64,000 nt of DNA from Acinetobacter wuhouensis (GTDB lineage: Bacteria; Pseudomonadota; Gammaproteobacteria; Pseudomonadales; Moraxellaceae). The notes under the pieces are model-generated. The model saw only the letters and a list, made by a program, of their open reading frames with translations. It ran no database searches and was not told the DNA's origin. The position numbers were made by a program, and so were the translations under genes. Within the stretch, counting starts at the first letter, position 1. Each line of letters begins with the position of its first letter. The stretch covers positions 372,001 to 436,000 of the forward strand of contig NZ_CP031716.1 in the NCBI RefSeq assembly GCF_001696605.3, given 5' to 3'. This document shows positions 51,576-61,154 of the stretch, one piece after another.

Positions 51576-53417
51576 TTAGAAACGGTATTGATACGCTTCA
51601 ATATTGGCATAGATTTCAGAAGTGACATCGCAATAGGCATTGGCATTCGGTAATAAAACCAATAAACGATCAGAAGTTTTTGCAGGATCAAAGGCTTGTT
51701 CCTTCAATTTATTCTTCTGATATTTAAAAGTACCCGTCGTTTCAACCACTTCTTGAATGCGTAAGAACACGGGAACTGCATAAGCAGGGAGGTTCTTTTT
51801 GAAGTCTGAAACCATTTGGCTAAGATCTTGTTCTGTAAGTTCTTGTCCATCATGTAAGGTGATGGCTGCCATACCTGCACGACCATTGGTATTTGGAATT
51901 TCTACACCATAAACCACCGCTTCAGTGATTTTTGGATATTCACTGCAAATATTCTCAACTTCTGTGGTTGAGACATTTTCACCTTTCCAACGGAAGGTAT
52001 CACCTAAACGATCGACGAATTGTGCATGACGGAAACCAATATCACGAACCAAATCACCTGTAATAAAGTACGAGTCGCCTTTTTTAAAGACGTCATTCAT
52101 GATCACAGATTTATTCTTTTCAGGGTCTGTATAGCCATCAAAAGGAGAGCGTTTGGTAATTTTACCAATCAATAAGCCCACTTCACCCTTTTGAACTTTT
52201 GTGCAGAATCCTTTGTTATCACGAACGGCTTCATTCTTTTCTTTATCAAATTGAACGATTGCATAAGGTGTAGGAGAGAAACCAACCGTATTGTCAAAGT
52301 TAAAGATATTACTAAAACCGACATTACCTTCACTTGATGCATAAAGTTCAAGAATTTCTTGGATACCAAAACGCTCTTTGAATTTGCCCCAAATATTTGG
52401 ACGCATACCATTACCAATCATCTTGGTCACACGATGTTTATGGTCATTTTCAGAGGCTGGTGCATCCATCAAGTAACGACAGAGTTCTCCGACATAGCCG
52501 ATTGCAGAAGCATTAAATTTTTGTACATCTGTCCAAAATGCTGAGGTTGAGTATTTGCGACGAATTGCAAAGGCTGAACTCCCTGCGATTGCACCACACC
52601 AGCACACCACCATACCTGTTGCGTGATAAAGCGGTAGGGTACAGTACATTACATCATCTTCATTGAGATTAAGTACGTGACCGTATGTACCGTATGCCAG
52701 TGTCCAACGGCTGTTTGAGAAAATCACCGCTTTAGGTAAGCCTGTCGTTCCAGAAGTATAAATATAAAATAAGCCGTCTTTGCCTTTGACACTATGTGTC
52801 GTAGGCACATTAAATTTTGGAAATTGTTCTAAAACTTCAGCAAGGTTGATATAACCTTTTGGTGCTTTTCCTGCATCTTTTTGCGTTTCTTGATCTGCAA
52901 ACCAGTGGAAATTTTCAGGTTGAATCGCTAAGTCTTGACGAATTTCATCGACGGCTACTCGACATTCTTCACCAACAACAATAGCAACGGGTTTTACAAG
53001 GTTAATGCTATGTGCCAGTACCTTACCAGTTTGCGATGTATTGACGAGCGCTGAAGTCACGCCGAGTTTAGCAAAGGCAATAATGGTCGCTAAGAGTTCA
53101 GGACGATTCTCAACCATTACTGTAACGGTATCGCCTTTTTTTATCCCAATTGAAAGATAAAAATGTGCAATTTGATTCGCCCAGTTATTGAGCTCTTTAT
53201 AGCTGTAGCGTTGCTCTTCAAACAATAACGCATCACCATAAGGATTGTTCTTTGTTGCGCGTTCAAATGCAAGACCAAGACCAGCAGGCGAGTTCGGCGT
53301 TCTGATATAAGCTTGTTTCAGCCCGCTGAGTAGATTGGGAATTTTATTGATGAATTTTGGCAAGCGCTCTGCTACATCAGCAAAACCGATCAAATCGGTC
53401 TGTGTGGTTTGGCTCAT
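51576..53417 (-). CDS. Long-chain acyl-CoA synthetase (FATP/VLACS-type AMP-binding enzyme)
   Basis: A 613-residue ANL-superfamily enzyme that activates fatty acids with ATP and CoA. The AMP-binding P-loop is YIYTSGTTGLPKA (~212-224); LYASSEGNVGF, YFITGDLVRDIGF and FVDRLGDTFRWKGENVSTTEVE follow. The layout and FRWKGENVSTTEVE/GRAGMAAI pattern resemble the long-chain-acyl-CoA synthetases related to fatty acid transport proteins rather than FadD. Chain-length specificity is not defined by sequence. ATG 53417 opens MSQTTQTDLIGFADVAERLPKFINKIP. It is monocistronic, between the tRNA-Lys cluster and rne. Confidence 0.9.
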   Translation of the reverse strand: MSQTTQTDLIGFADVAERLPKFINKIPNLLSGLKQAYIRTPNSPAGLGLAFERATKNNPYGDALLFEEQRYSYKELNNWANQIAHFYLSIGIKKGDTVTVMVENRPELLATIIAFAKLGVTSALVNTSQTGKVLAHSINLVKPVAIVVGEECRVAVDEIRQDLAIQPENFHWFADQETQKDAGKAPKGYINLAEVLEQFPKFNVPTTHSVKGKDGLFYIYTSGTTGLPKAVIFSNSRWTLAYGTYGHVLNLNEDDVMYCTLPLYHATGMVVCWCGAIAGSSAFAIRRKYSTSAFWTDVQKFNASAIGYVGELCRYLMDAPASENDHKHRVTKMIGNGMRPNIWGKFKERFGIQEILELYASSEGNVGFSNIFNFDNTVGFSPTPYAIVQFDKEKNEAVRDNKGFCTKVQKGEVGLLIGKITKRSPFDGYTDPEKNKSVIMNDVFKKGDSYFITGDLVRDIGFRHAQFVDRLGDTFRWKGENVSTTEVENICSEYPKITEAVVYGVEIPNTNGRAGMAAITLHDGQELTEQDLSQMVSDFKKNLPAYAVPVFLRIQEVVETTGTFKYQKNKLKEQAFDPAKTSDRLLVLLPNANAYCDVTSEIYANIEAYQYRF

Positions 53418-53633
53418 ATCAATCCTATTTATTTTTCGTCATCCGATACAATTTATTTGCTTCTAATTTGCAAACCATAATTATGCTTAATATTAGACCG
53501 AACACTAAGTATTTTCATGTTAAGCATAATATAAAGAATAAAAATAACTCTATACAGCTGTCTTTTTAATAGATTTGGTCTAGTGCAATCAACCTAATCT
53601 GACAAATGTATTTGTAATTTATTCAAAATAACA

Positions 53634-53669
53634 AAAAAACCTAGCCATCGAAATGACTAGGTTCTTTTT
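53634..53669 (-). terminator. rne terminator
   Basis: AAAAAACCTAG and CTAGGTTCTTTTT flank a 12-nt loop. On the minus strand the stem is followed by T-run (complement of the A-run at 53634). It begins 32 bp beyond the rne stop. Confidence 0.85.
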
Positions 53670-53700
53670 AAACAACAGCATTTGAGCAAATAATTACTAA

Positions 53701-56700
53701 TTATTCAGTTGTTGGTGGTGTTGCTTTTTTGGGTGGACGACCACGTGGGCGACGTGGACGAGCAGGTTTTTCATCTGTCGCAACAGTCTCAGCTTGTTGC
53801 GTTGCTTCATCTTTCACAGTTTCAGCTGTTTCCAATGCAAGCGATTGCTGTGGTTTTTCAGCTTCGGCTTCTTTTGTTGTATCAACAACAGCATCAGTTT
53901 CTACTGAAACTTCAACTTTTGCTTCTTCAACCACTGGTGCAGCTTCTGTTTCTACTGCTTCAACTGGTGTGGTTGCTTCAGTCTCAGTTGCGATAGTTTC
54001 AGTTGTTGCTTCAGCTTGAACAGGTGCTGCTTCAATAACATCAGATTCAGCTGTTTTCACAACTTCAGCTTGATGCTCTTGCTTTGCTTGAGCAGCCGCT
54101 TGTTTGGCTAAACGACGACGTTCACGTGGATCATTGGCTACACGACGGTCATTTTCTGGCTTTGGTGGTGTTAGGTCTAACACTTCCGCAGGCTCGGCTT
54201 CAGGTGCAGCTTTAGTCACAGCAACATCACGTGTTACTGGTTGTTTAACCGCAGGTTCAGAAGTTTCTACAACAGTGAGCGTTGCAGCATATTCTTCTGT
54301 GAACTTCGCCAACGCACGGTTGAACGTTGGGATTAATCCAAACTGTTCAATCAATACAGCACAATCATCACCATAAACATGAGTAATCAAGCTACGTACA
54401 GTATACTGACCTAAGGTCGGTACTTGAGACGGATTAAGTTTTGGTGTGGCAGCTTTGGCTTGAGCGGCTTCACGTTGTTGACGGCGCTTTTGACGTGGGT
54501 CATTACTCGCACGTTGAACAGGTTGTTGAGCTTGAACTTCTACAACAGGTGCTTGCTCTACAGGTGTTGTATTTGCTACTGGTGTAGCAGTTGGTGCTTC
54601 AACGGCAACTTCAGCTTTAGCTTCACGACGATGCTTTTGTTGCTTCGCAGGTGCAGGTGCTTGTTGTGGTGGTGTTAATGCCACAATTTCACTTTGCGCT
54701 TGATCAATATTTACAACCAAAGCTGTAGTTAATTGCGCCTGCTGAGGTGCATCGACGAATTCAACTTTAGGTTGTTGATTTTGAGCCGCTTGTTGTGTTT
54801 CAACAGCAGGTGTATTCACTTGAGCAGGTTGTTGCTCACCATTAAACACGCTGTGGTCACGATGACGGTTTGGTCGTTGTGGACGCTGTTGTTGATTGCG
54901 GTCACGACGTGGAACAGCTTGTTCAGCATTATTGTTCGCATCTGCATGTTGTTCATGCTGAGGACGTTGTTGTTTTTGCTGACGACGTTGATCACGTTGT
55001 TCTTGGCGATTGTCCTGACGCTGCTCTTGGCGTTGTTCCTGACGAGTCACCTGAACAACTTCTTCAATCACCTGATGTTGATCATTTGATTGATCGCGTT
55101 GCTCTTTGTGCTTATTGCGATTTTTGTTTTTGTTGTTACGTTGAGGTTTGTCCTCACGTTCAACATGCTTTTCATACTCACGAGGTTCTTGCTTTTGAGC
55201 AGGCGCGTGTGAAAGATAAGCATTGGTTTCAGGTATAACACGTGCTTCAATCGTTGGTGCAGAAGGCGCTTGATTGACTTGACCAAATTGACCACGGCTT
55301 ACCGCACCACCATTGACCATTTGTTCAATAGAAGCTGCTGCATTATTCGCAGTACGTGACTGATCTACAGTTGCTGCTTGTTTTTGAACAAACAAGTTTT
55401 CTAACCAAGCGCATGGGCTTGATGATGGTTGCGCAACTTGAGCTTGAACAGCTTGTTGTCTTTGCTGTTGCTGAGCTTGTGGTTGGCTTTGTTGTTTTTT
55501 GCCTTGCTTATTGTTTTGAGTTTGAACAGGTGCAGCAGTGTGCTGATGTGCTTGCTCTTCTTCTAAATGCCACTCAGATGACTCATAACCCAATTCTTTT
55601 TCGCTTGAACGAGTTGCTTCAGTACGTTCATAGCTTGTTGGCGCAAAGCCTTCAGGGTTATACGAAATTTCGTAATGTGGTGTTTCTAAATGTGGATGTG
55701 GCAATACAGTCACACGTACATTTGAGGTTTGTTCTAAGTAAACAAGACTGTGACGCTTTTCATTCAATAAGAATGCTGCAATCTCTACAGGCACTTCAAC
55801 TTGAACTTCACCATGACGTTCTTTGAGTGCAATCTCTTCAACTTTACGCATGATTGAAAGAGAAAGCGAACGTAAGTCACGTACCATACCTGTGCCATGA
55901 CAGCGCGGGCAGACATAACCAGTTGCTTCTTCAAGTGATGGACGCAAGCGTTGACGGCTCATTTCCATTAAACCAAAACGTGATAATTGACCAAATTGGA
56001 TACGTGCACGATCGCTTTGCGTCGCTTCACGAAGTTTCGCTTCAACCATACGTTGGTTGCGTTCTTTGGTCATGTCGATAAAGTCGATCACGACTAAACC
56101 GCCAATATCACGTAAACGCAATTGACGAGAAATTTCTTCAGCTGCTTCTAAGTTAGTACTTAATGCTGTTTCTTCAACATCATGACCACGGGTAGATTTC
56201 GCAGAGTTAATATCAATAGAAACCAATGCTTCAGTTTGGTCGATGACAATAGAACCACCGGAAGGAAGTTTTACTTCACGTTCATAAGCAGTTTGGATTT
56301 GGCTTTCGATACCAAAATGAGCAAATAATGGTTCATTTAAAGTATAAGTTTTGAGTTTGTCGAGTTGGTTTGGCATTACCGCTTTAACAAAGTTATATGC
56401 TTCGTTATAGGCTTGCTCAGAATCAATTAAAATTTCTGCAACATCATCACGTAGATAATCACGAATCGCACGTGTCACTACACCTGCTTCTTGATGTACC
56501 AACATTGGTGATGGACCAGAATTTGCAGTCCCTTGGATTTGTGCCCAAAGGTCTAATAAATGTTGTAAGTCGAGTTGTAATTCTTCTTGTGAACGACCAA
56601 TACCTGCGGTACGAACGATGACGCTCATCCCACGAGGGGTATTTAAAGACGCCAACATTTCTTTCAACTCTTCACGAACTGAACCTGAAATTTGACGACT

Positions 56701-57111
56701 GATACCGCCACCTTTAGGGTTGTTTGGCATAAGTACCAAATAACGACCTGCAAGTGAAATATAAGTAGAAAGGGCAGCACCTTTATTGCCACGTTCTTCT
56801 TTTTCAACTTGAACAAGAAGTTCTGTGCCTTCAGTGATCAATTCACGAATATTTGAAGTTTGGCGAGGGTCTGCTTTGTAATAAGTATTGGCAATTTCGC
56901 GCATCGACAAGAAGCCTTGACGACCTGCACCATATTCTACAAATACAGCTTCTAAAGAAGGCTCTACGCGAGTGACATGACCTTTATAAATATTGGCTTT
57001 CTTTTGCTCACGTGTACGATTTTCTAAGTCGAAATCGTAAAGACGGTGACCAGTGATGAGTGCAACGCGAACTTCTTCGGCATGTGTTGCATTGATCAAC
57101 ATACGTTTCAT
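53701..57111 (-). CDS. rne: Ribonuclease E
   Basis: RNase E is the principal endoribonuclease and the scaffold of the RNA degradosome. The 1136-residue product has the catalytic N-terminal half: S1 domain ([33 protein letters not shown], ~37-70), RNase H-like and DNase I-like parts ([23 protein letters not shown], ~300; [14 protein letters not shown], ~345) and the zinc-link CPRCHGTG (~405). The C-terminal half is disordered, Gln/Arg/Ala/Glu-rich, and holds an Arg-rich region ([17 protein letters not shown]), repeated NDPR(x)(R/K)RR motifs ([22 protein letters not shown]) and ends [12 protein letters not shown], an AT-hook-like RGRP. The 5' leader is about 800 bp and shared with divergent rluC. 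Confidence 0.97.
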   Translation of the reverse strand: MKRMLINATHAEEVRVALITGHRLYDFDLENRTREQKKANIYKGHVTRVEPSLEAVFVEYGAGRQGFLSMREIANTYYKADPRQTSNIRELITEGTELLVQVEKEERGNKGAALSTYISLAGRYLVLMPNNPKGGGISRQISGSVREELKEMLASLNTPRGMSVIVRTAGIGRSQEELQLDLQHLLDLWAQIQGTANSGPSPMLVHQEAGVVTRAIRDYLRDDVAEILIDSEQAYNEAYNFVKAVMPNQLDKLKTYTLNEPLFAHFGIESQIQTAYEREVKLPSGGSIVIDQTEALVSIDINSAKSTRGHDVEETALSTNLEAAEEISRQLRLRDIGGLVVIDFIDMTKERNQRMVEAKLREATQSDRARIQFGQLSRFGLMEMSRQRLRPSLEEATGYVCPRCHGTGMVRDLRSLSLSIMRKVEEIALKERHGEVQVEVPVEIAAFLLNEKRHSLVYLEQTSNVRVTVLPHPHLETPHYEISYNPEGFAPTSYERTEATRSSEKELGYESSEWHLEEEQAHQHTAAPVQTQNNKQGKKQQSQPQAQQQQRQQAVQAQVAQPSSSPCAWLENLFVQKQAATVDQSRTANNAAASIEQMVNGGAVSRGQFGQVNQAPSAPTIEARVIPETNAYLSHAPAQKQEPREYEKHVEREDKPQRNNKNKNRNKHKEQRDQSNDQHQVIEEVVQVTRQEQRQEQRQDNRQEQRDQRRQQKQQRPQHEQHADANNNAEQAVPRRDRNQQQRPQRPNRHRDHSVFNGEQQPAQVNTPAVETQQAAQNQQPKVEFVDAPQQAQLTTALVVNIDQAQSEIVALTPPQQAPAPAKQQKHRREAKAEVAVEAPTATPVANTTPVEQAPVVEVQAQQPVQRASNDPRQKRRQQREAAQAKAATPKLNPSQVPTLGQYTVRSLITHVYGDDCAVLIEQFGLIPTFNRALAKFTEEYAATLTVVETSEPAVKQPVTRDVAVTKAAPEAEPAEVLDLTPPKPENDRRVANDPRERRRLAKQAAAQAKQEHQAEVVKTAESDVIEAAPVQAEATTETIATETEATTPVEAVETEAAPVVEEAKVEVSVETDAVVDTTKEAEAEKPQQSLALETAETVKDEATQQAETVATDEKPARPRRPRGRPPKKATPPTTE

Positions 57112-57913
57112 GGGTGTAACACCTAATAGTGATCCACACCAACAACTCGCTATTTATATAAATAAAGCGAACATCTAAAATATTGGATCAAGACTTAAAC
57201 CAAAAACATCCAGTATGATTTAAGTTGCTGACTGAGTTGTGAGCTCAGGCGAGGGTTTGATACCTGTATTTCCGTATTGATGTTGCAATACTTTCTTTAA
57301 TCTTTGCACAATTAAAGTTTTGAGGTTTTCACTGGCACTGAAAGTGGTGCATTGGATGACGGATTTGATCGTCTTTCACTGCGACATTGCTCGAAGATCA
57401 TCTCAACTTTGGTGAGTGCGTCTTGATACGGAATTATCATCGTATCTTTACAAAATGTGCAGTTCCAATACCTCAGACACTTATGTCCTGAATAACACTC
57501 TAAAGCGACTTGGCTGATGTGTATCAGTTTATGTTTAAAAACCAAATGCTGGATAATGACCAGTTTGGCGACATATATTTTTAAACAAACCGATTTCTGT
57601 ACTTTAAGTACAATTAAACGCAACAGTTTGTCTTTTTGCCGATATAATAAAGCCTTCGGCGTCGGCGTATTCTTTTGGGACCATTCCGAGCTTTGGGTGA
57701 ATGCTTTATTCTGTCTGTGCTTTCAAAAAGTTTTTTGTTTCAAAAGTTTCTGAAATACAGATAATAAAGTTCACTTACGGTGGTATCCGTGCGCTGACTA
57801 TAGCAAACCTTGCATCATCTGCCTATGGGCTATACGGTTATTTTGTATGAAATGTATAGTCTAAGTGATCAGTTTTTAATCAAAATTTCGTTTTATTAGG
57901 TCATCGTAACTGT
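57112..57913. other. Long divergent leader region between rne and rluC
   Basis: About 800 bp lies between the rne and rluC start codons. The frames that can be read in it lack sensible composition. Most of the interval probably is the rne 5' UTR. In E. coli, RNase E autoregulates through a structured rne leader; a similar regulation here is inferred only from length and position. A GCCTTCGGCGTCGGCG stretch near 57651 may fold. Confidence 0.6.
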
Positions 57914-58864
57914 ATGAATTCTACGCAAGACTGGCAAAGTGTCACCTGGTTTGAAGTCGACGAACATCAGGAAGCTCAACGTATTGATAATTTTTTATTT
58001 TCACGTTTAAAAGGTGTGCCAAAAAGTCGCATCTATCGTTTGATTCGTGAGGGGCAAGTTCGTGTTAATAAAAAGCGCGTTAAAGCTGAAACCAAGCTCG
58101 CGATTGGCGATCAGATCCGTGTTGCACCGATTCGTTTTGAGCAAAAAGATGAGTCTGCTGTGCCTGTGTCAGATAAGGTGGCGCAAAGTTTATTAAGCCG
58201 TGTGGTCTATGAAGATGAAGGTTTAATGGTGGTCAATAAACCTTCAGGCATCGCAGTACATGGCGGTAGCGGTGTTGCTTATGGTTTGATTGAAGGGTTG
58301 CGTGCTGCAACAGGTAAAAAATATTTAGAATTGATTCACCGTATTGACCGTGATACGTCTGGTTTGGTGATGATTAGTAAAAAGCGTAGCGTACTGAAAA
58401 CACTGCAAGACTTGTTGCGTGAACATAAAATTCGTAAGACTTATGCTGCAATTGCCAAAGGTCAAGTGAGTTTGGATGATCAATTGATTGATCAACCTTT
58501 ATTGCGTTATGAATTGGCAAATGGCGAACGTCGTGTCCGTGTGTCAAAAGACGGTAAAGAATCTAAGACACAATGGAAAGTCGCTGAGCGTTTTATGCAT
58601 GCAACGCTTGTACATGCTTCACCGCTGTCTGGACGCACGCATCAGATTCGTGTGCATGGTTTGAGTATTGGTCATCCACTCGTTGGGGATGATAAGTATG
58701 GACATGAAACTGAATATCGTGGACCTAATCCACGTCGTTTGTGTCTGCATGCGATGCGTTTGGAAATTCCAAGCTATCCTGTGATTGAAGCACCTTTGCC
58801 TGAAGATATGCAGAGTTTGGTGGCGCAGTTAAGATCGCAGAAAGCGGATAAGCCTGTTGTTTAA
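57914..58864 (+). CDS. rluC: 23S rRNA pseudouridine synthase RluC
   Basis: RluC modifies U955, U2504 and U2580 of 23S rRNA (E. coli numbering). The 316-residue protein has an N-terminal S4 domain (EAQRIDNFLFSRLKGVPKSRIYRLIREGQVRVNKKRVKAETKLAIGDQIRV, residues ~16-66) and the catalytic RluA-type domain with LIHRIDRDTSGLVMISKK (catalytic Asp in HRIDRDTSG, ~145). SGRTHQIRVHGLSIGHPLVGDDKYGHE follows. The rne-rluC divergent arrangement matches E. coli and supports RluC rather than RluD. The ATG at 57914 starts MNSTQDWQSVTW. Confidence 0.93.
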   Translation: MNSTQDWQSVTWFEVDEHQEAQRIDNFLFSRLKGVPKSRIYRLIREGQVRVNKKRVKAETKLAIGDQIRVAPIRFEQKDESAVPVSDKVAQSLLSRVVYEDEGLMVVNKPSGIAVHGGSGVAYGLIEGLRAATGKKYLELIHRIDRDTSGLVMISKKRSVLKTLQDLLREHKIRKTYAAIAKGQVSLDDQLIDQPLLRYELANGERRVRVSKDGKESKTQWKVAERFMHATLVHASPLSGRTHQIRVHGLSIGHPLVGDDKYGHETEYRGPNPRRLCLHAMRLEIPSYPVIEAPLPEDMQSLVAQLRSQKADKPVV

Positions 58865-58878
58865 TTAATAGCTTTTTA

Positions 58879-58944
58879 CCTCTCCCGAACCCTCACTTGC
58901 ACTTCGTTTTAAAGCAGTGCTTTAAAACTTGCTCAGGAGAGGGG
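58879..58944. repeat. Extragenic palindrome of CCTCTCCC type (copy 2)
   Basis: CCTCTCCCGAACCCTCACTT begins the segment; it ends GCTCAGGAGAGGGG, with TTTTAAAGCAGTGCTTTAAAA as an inner hairpin. Relates to copies at 5271-5309 and 59068-59101. It lies about 15 bp beyond the rluC stop. Confidence 0.7.
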
Positions 58945-59067
58945 ATTTCAATTTTAAAATTGATAGTATTTGTCGAATAATGAAAGGTCCTCTCTCCTTT
59001 TTTTAAAGGAGAACTCTTTATCTTCCTGATGGGAAGGGATGTAAGAAAGAGTCAAATTTAGGCTTCA

Positions 59068-59101
59068 CCTCTCCCTAACCCTCTCCTGAGAGGAGAGGGA
59101 A
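59068..59101. repeat. Extragenic palindrome of CCTCTCCCTAACCCTCTCC type (copy 3)
   Basis: CCTCTCCCTAACCCTCTCC, a short loop and GGAGAGGGA form a hairpin virtually identical to the first half of the 5271-5309 copy. It sits directly before the HAD gene. A degenerate related hairpin (CTCTCTCCTTTTT/AAAGGAGAAC) lies between at 58987-59017. Confidence 0.75.
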
Positions 59102-59117
59102 CTTATTGGAAATAAAC

Positions 59118-59786
59118 ATGCAAAAACCTGTAGAACTGATTATTTTTGACTGGGACGGAACACTGTTTGATTCTGTCGGGCAGATTGTGGCGAGTTTATT
59201 GTTTGCTGCTGAGCAATTTGAGCAACCTTTAACACCTGAAGCTGCAAAAAGTATTATCGGTTTAGGTTTACCTGAAGTGGCTCAGGTTTTATTTCCAACT
59301 GTGCCTGAACTGCATACAGAAATTTTAAAATGCTATGGTGATCATTATGTGGAGCATTCCAAAGGTGATCAGTGGTTCGCTGGTGTTTCTGAAATGCTAT
59401 ATGATTTACATGCACAAAACATCAAATTGGCAGTGGCGACAGGTAAAAGCCGTAAAGGTTTAGATCGTGTGTTGGGGCAAACCAACAGTCATGAATTATT
59501 CACCGTGACCCGTGCAGCGAGTGAAACCAAGTCCAAACCTGATCCATTAATGTTGGCTGAAATTTTACAACACACAGGGATTCAGGCTGATCGTGCGATT
59601 ATGGTCGGTGATACTTCTTATGATCTGGAAATGGCGAAAAACATTGCGATGCCACGTGTAGGCGTGAGTTATGGGGTACATCGGATTGAAGTTTTACAAA
59701 GCTTTAATCCATTAACGATTGCGAATGATGTCAGCGCTTTGCATGATTTTTTACTTCAACAGGTTCAGCTTAAAGACGTGGTTTAA
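59118..59786 (+). CDS. HAD-family phosphatase (phosphoglycolate phosphatase-like)
   Basis: A ~222-residue HAD-IA hydrolase. Motif I is FDWDGTLFDS (residues ~8-17, catalytic Asp of DxDGT), motif II VATGKSRKGL, motif III around SKPDPLMLAE, and motif IV VGDTSYDLEMAKN. The cap domain with GLGLPEVAQVLFPTVPEL is typical of Gph-like phosphatases. Substrate is unknown; the place directly downstream of rluC is common in Gammaproteobacteria. The preferred start is ATG 59118 (MQKPVELIIFD) with GGAAATAAAC upstream; an in-frame TTG at 59106 is possible. Confidence 0.88.
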   Translation: MQKPVELIIFDWDGTLFDSVGQIVASLLFAAEQFEQPLTPEAAKSIIGLGLPEVAQVLFPTVPELHTEILKCYGDHYVEHSKGDQWFAGVSEMLYDLHAQNIKLAVATGKSRKGLDRVLGQTNSHELFTVTRAASETKSKPDPLMLAEILQHTGIQADRAIMVGDTSYDLEMAKNIAMPRVGVSYGVHRIEVLQSFNPLTIANDVSALHDFLLQQVQLKDVV

Positions 59787-59818
59787 TCAATATCCATCGT
59801 CGCTTCATTCTCATAAAG

Positions 59819-59852
59819 AAAAGGGCAAAGTCATTCACTTTTGCCCTTTTTT
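59819..59852 (+). terminator. Terminator after the HAD phosphatase gene
   Basis: AAAGGGCAAAG and CTTTTGCCCTTT enclose a 7-nt loop and are followed by T on the plus strand, about 35 bp beyond the stop. Confidence 0.85.
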
Positions 59853-60014
59853 CATATTTAAAAGATTGTATGGTTCTGTTATTTTTTGGCTGAAAAGCCA
59901 TTTTCTGTTCATCGCTATATTAGCTTTTAGTCGTAGAACAAAGTTCCCTCAAAAATAACAACGACCTGAATTCTGAGTAGTTTACTGGTATTTCTAATTG
60001 ATTTATAACGCTTG

Positions 60015-60040
60015 TTTATTCATCTAAAAATATGGATAAA
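60015..60040. promoter_or_regulatory. Inverted repeat upstream of the sigma-54-like promoter
   Basis: TTTATTCAT (60015-60023) and ATGGATAAA (60032-60040) are complementary with one mismatch. It is about 50 bp upstream of the -24 element, in a location where an enhancer-binding activator could act. Confidence 0.4.
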
Positions 60041-60080
60041 GATTTATAGGTTCTAACTATTGTCATAAATAAAATAAGTA

Positions 60081-60098
60081 TTGGCACAAAAACAGCAA
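60081..60098 (+). promoter_or_regulatory. Sigma-54-like promoter before mhpD
   Basis: The sequence TTGGCACAAAAACAGCAA has the -24 GG and -12 GC dinucleotides separated by exactly 10 bases (GG at 60083-60084, GC at 60095-60096). This matches the invariant spacing of TGGCAC-N5-TTGC promoters except for CA instead of TT before the GC. The transcript would begin near 60108. Confidence 0.5.
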
Positions 60099-60270
60099 TT
60101 TACCGATGCTTAAACTGTTCATAAAAGTACACGTTTTAAAGAAAAATGGTGTTCAGATGCAGTAGAACTGCAGAGATTGATCTGATCATCCCAGCAAAAT
60201 CTCTCATTGGGTAATGTCGAGATTCAGCCATCTAAAACGGTATTCAGTCCATTTTGCAGTTTAAGGAAAC

Positions 60271-61083
60271 ATGATGTCGAATTCTGCTGTTGTTCAAACA
60301 AGTGTTGAATCGGTTGCTTTGGCTTTAAGAGAAGCTGAATTATCAAAAACGGCGATTGCGCCTGTTCGTCCGCAACTTGGGGGTGAAAGTGCCGATGTAG
60401 ATATCGCCTATGCCGTTCAGGAAGAAAATACTAAACGTGCGATCGCTGAGGGTCGTCGTTTAGTAGGGCGCAAAATTGGTTTGACTTCAATTGCCGTACA
60501 AAAGCAGTTAGGTGTTGATTCTCCTGATTTTGGAATGTTATTCGCTGATATGGCATTTGGTGATGGTGAAGCCATTCCTGCAGGTTTGCTCATTCAACCG
60601 AAAGTTGAAGCTGAAATTGCGTTAGTGATCAATAAAGATTTAACCCAGGAAAAACACACTTACGCAGACATTATCAGTGCGACTGAATATGCCTTGCCTG
60701 CGGTTGAAGTGGTCGATAGCCGTATCGAAAACTGGAAAATTTCACTGATTGATACTGTTGCTGATAATGCGTCTTCTGCGGCGTATGTACTCGGCTCTAA
60801 GCCTGTCAAACTTGAAAATCTTGACCTTGTAAATTGCAAAATGACCATGACGCGTAGTGGTGAAGTGGTTTCTCAAGGTGTGGGTAAAGCCTGTCTTTCA
60901 AATCCGCTCAATGCAGCCGTTTGGTTAGCAGATGAAATGGTACGTCGTGGTCGTCCACTTTTGGCAGGTGACATTATTTTGACTGGTGCATTGGGTCCAA
61001 TGGTTGTGGCACATGCAGGTGATGAATTTGTTGTGGAAATTGAAGGTTTTGGTTCAGTGACTGCGGCTTTTGCGGCTGAATAA
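60271..61083 (+). CDS. mhpD: 2-hydroxypentadienoate (2-oxopent-4-enoate) hydratase
   Basis: The enzyme adds water to 2-hydroxypenta-2,4-dienoate, giving 4-hydroxy-2-oxopentanoate. The 270-residue protein matches E. coli MhpD along its length: EGRRLVGRKIGLTSIAVQKQLGVDSPDFGMLFADM, QPKVEAEIALVINKDL, ALPAVEVVDSRIENWKISLIDTVADNASSAAYVLG and LNAAVWLADEMVRRGRPLLAGDIILTGALGPMV. The catalytic Lys and metal-binding Glu residues are retained. The start is ATG 60271 or the next ATG, after AAGGAAAC. It is first of a three-gene operon with mhpF and mhpE. The related oxalocrotonate decarboxylase is less likely. Confidence 0.88.
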   Translation: MMSNSAVVQTSVESVALALREAELSKTAIAPVRPQLGGESADVDIAYAVQEENTKRAIAEGRRLVGRKIGLTSIAVQKQLGVDSPDFGMLFADMAFGDGEAIPAGLLIQPKVEAEIALVINKDLTQEKHTYADIISATEYALPAVEVVDSRIENWKISLIDTVADNASSAAYVLGSKPVKLENLDLVNCKMTMTRSGEVVSQGVGKACLSNPLNAAVWLADEMVRRGRPLLAGDIILTGALGPMVVAHAGDEFVVEIEGFGSVTAAFAAE

Positions 61084-61154
61084 ATCTGAATTTTACCAGG
61101 TCTTAAGTTTTACAACGCCTGCATTTTACAACGTAGCGTTAAGAGATATTGTTC

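Larger units (their letters stand above)
59853..60270. other. Upstream regulatory region of the mhpD-F-E operon
   Basis: About 420 bp lies after the HAD gene terminator and before the meta-cleavage operon. It holds no gene. It carries a near-perfect inverted repeat TTTATTCAT/ATGGATAAA (60015-60040) and a sigma-54-like element (60082-60096). Nothing else is evident. Confidence 0.6.

Noticed and set aside
53709..55089. Several plus-strand frames antisense to rne
   Set aside because: They are Leu/Gln/Ser/Val-rich shadows produced by the repetitive Ala/Glu/Gln codons of the RNase E tail.
57312..57623. Minus-strand 103-codon frame in the rne leader
   Set aside because: The translated product has no protein-like composition or homology that I can recognise, no good ribosome site, and lies in what is best explained as rne 5' UTR.
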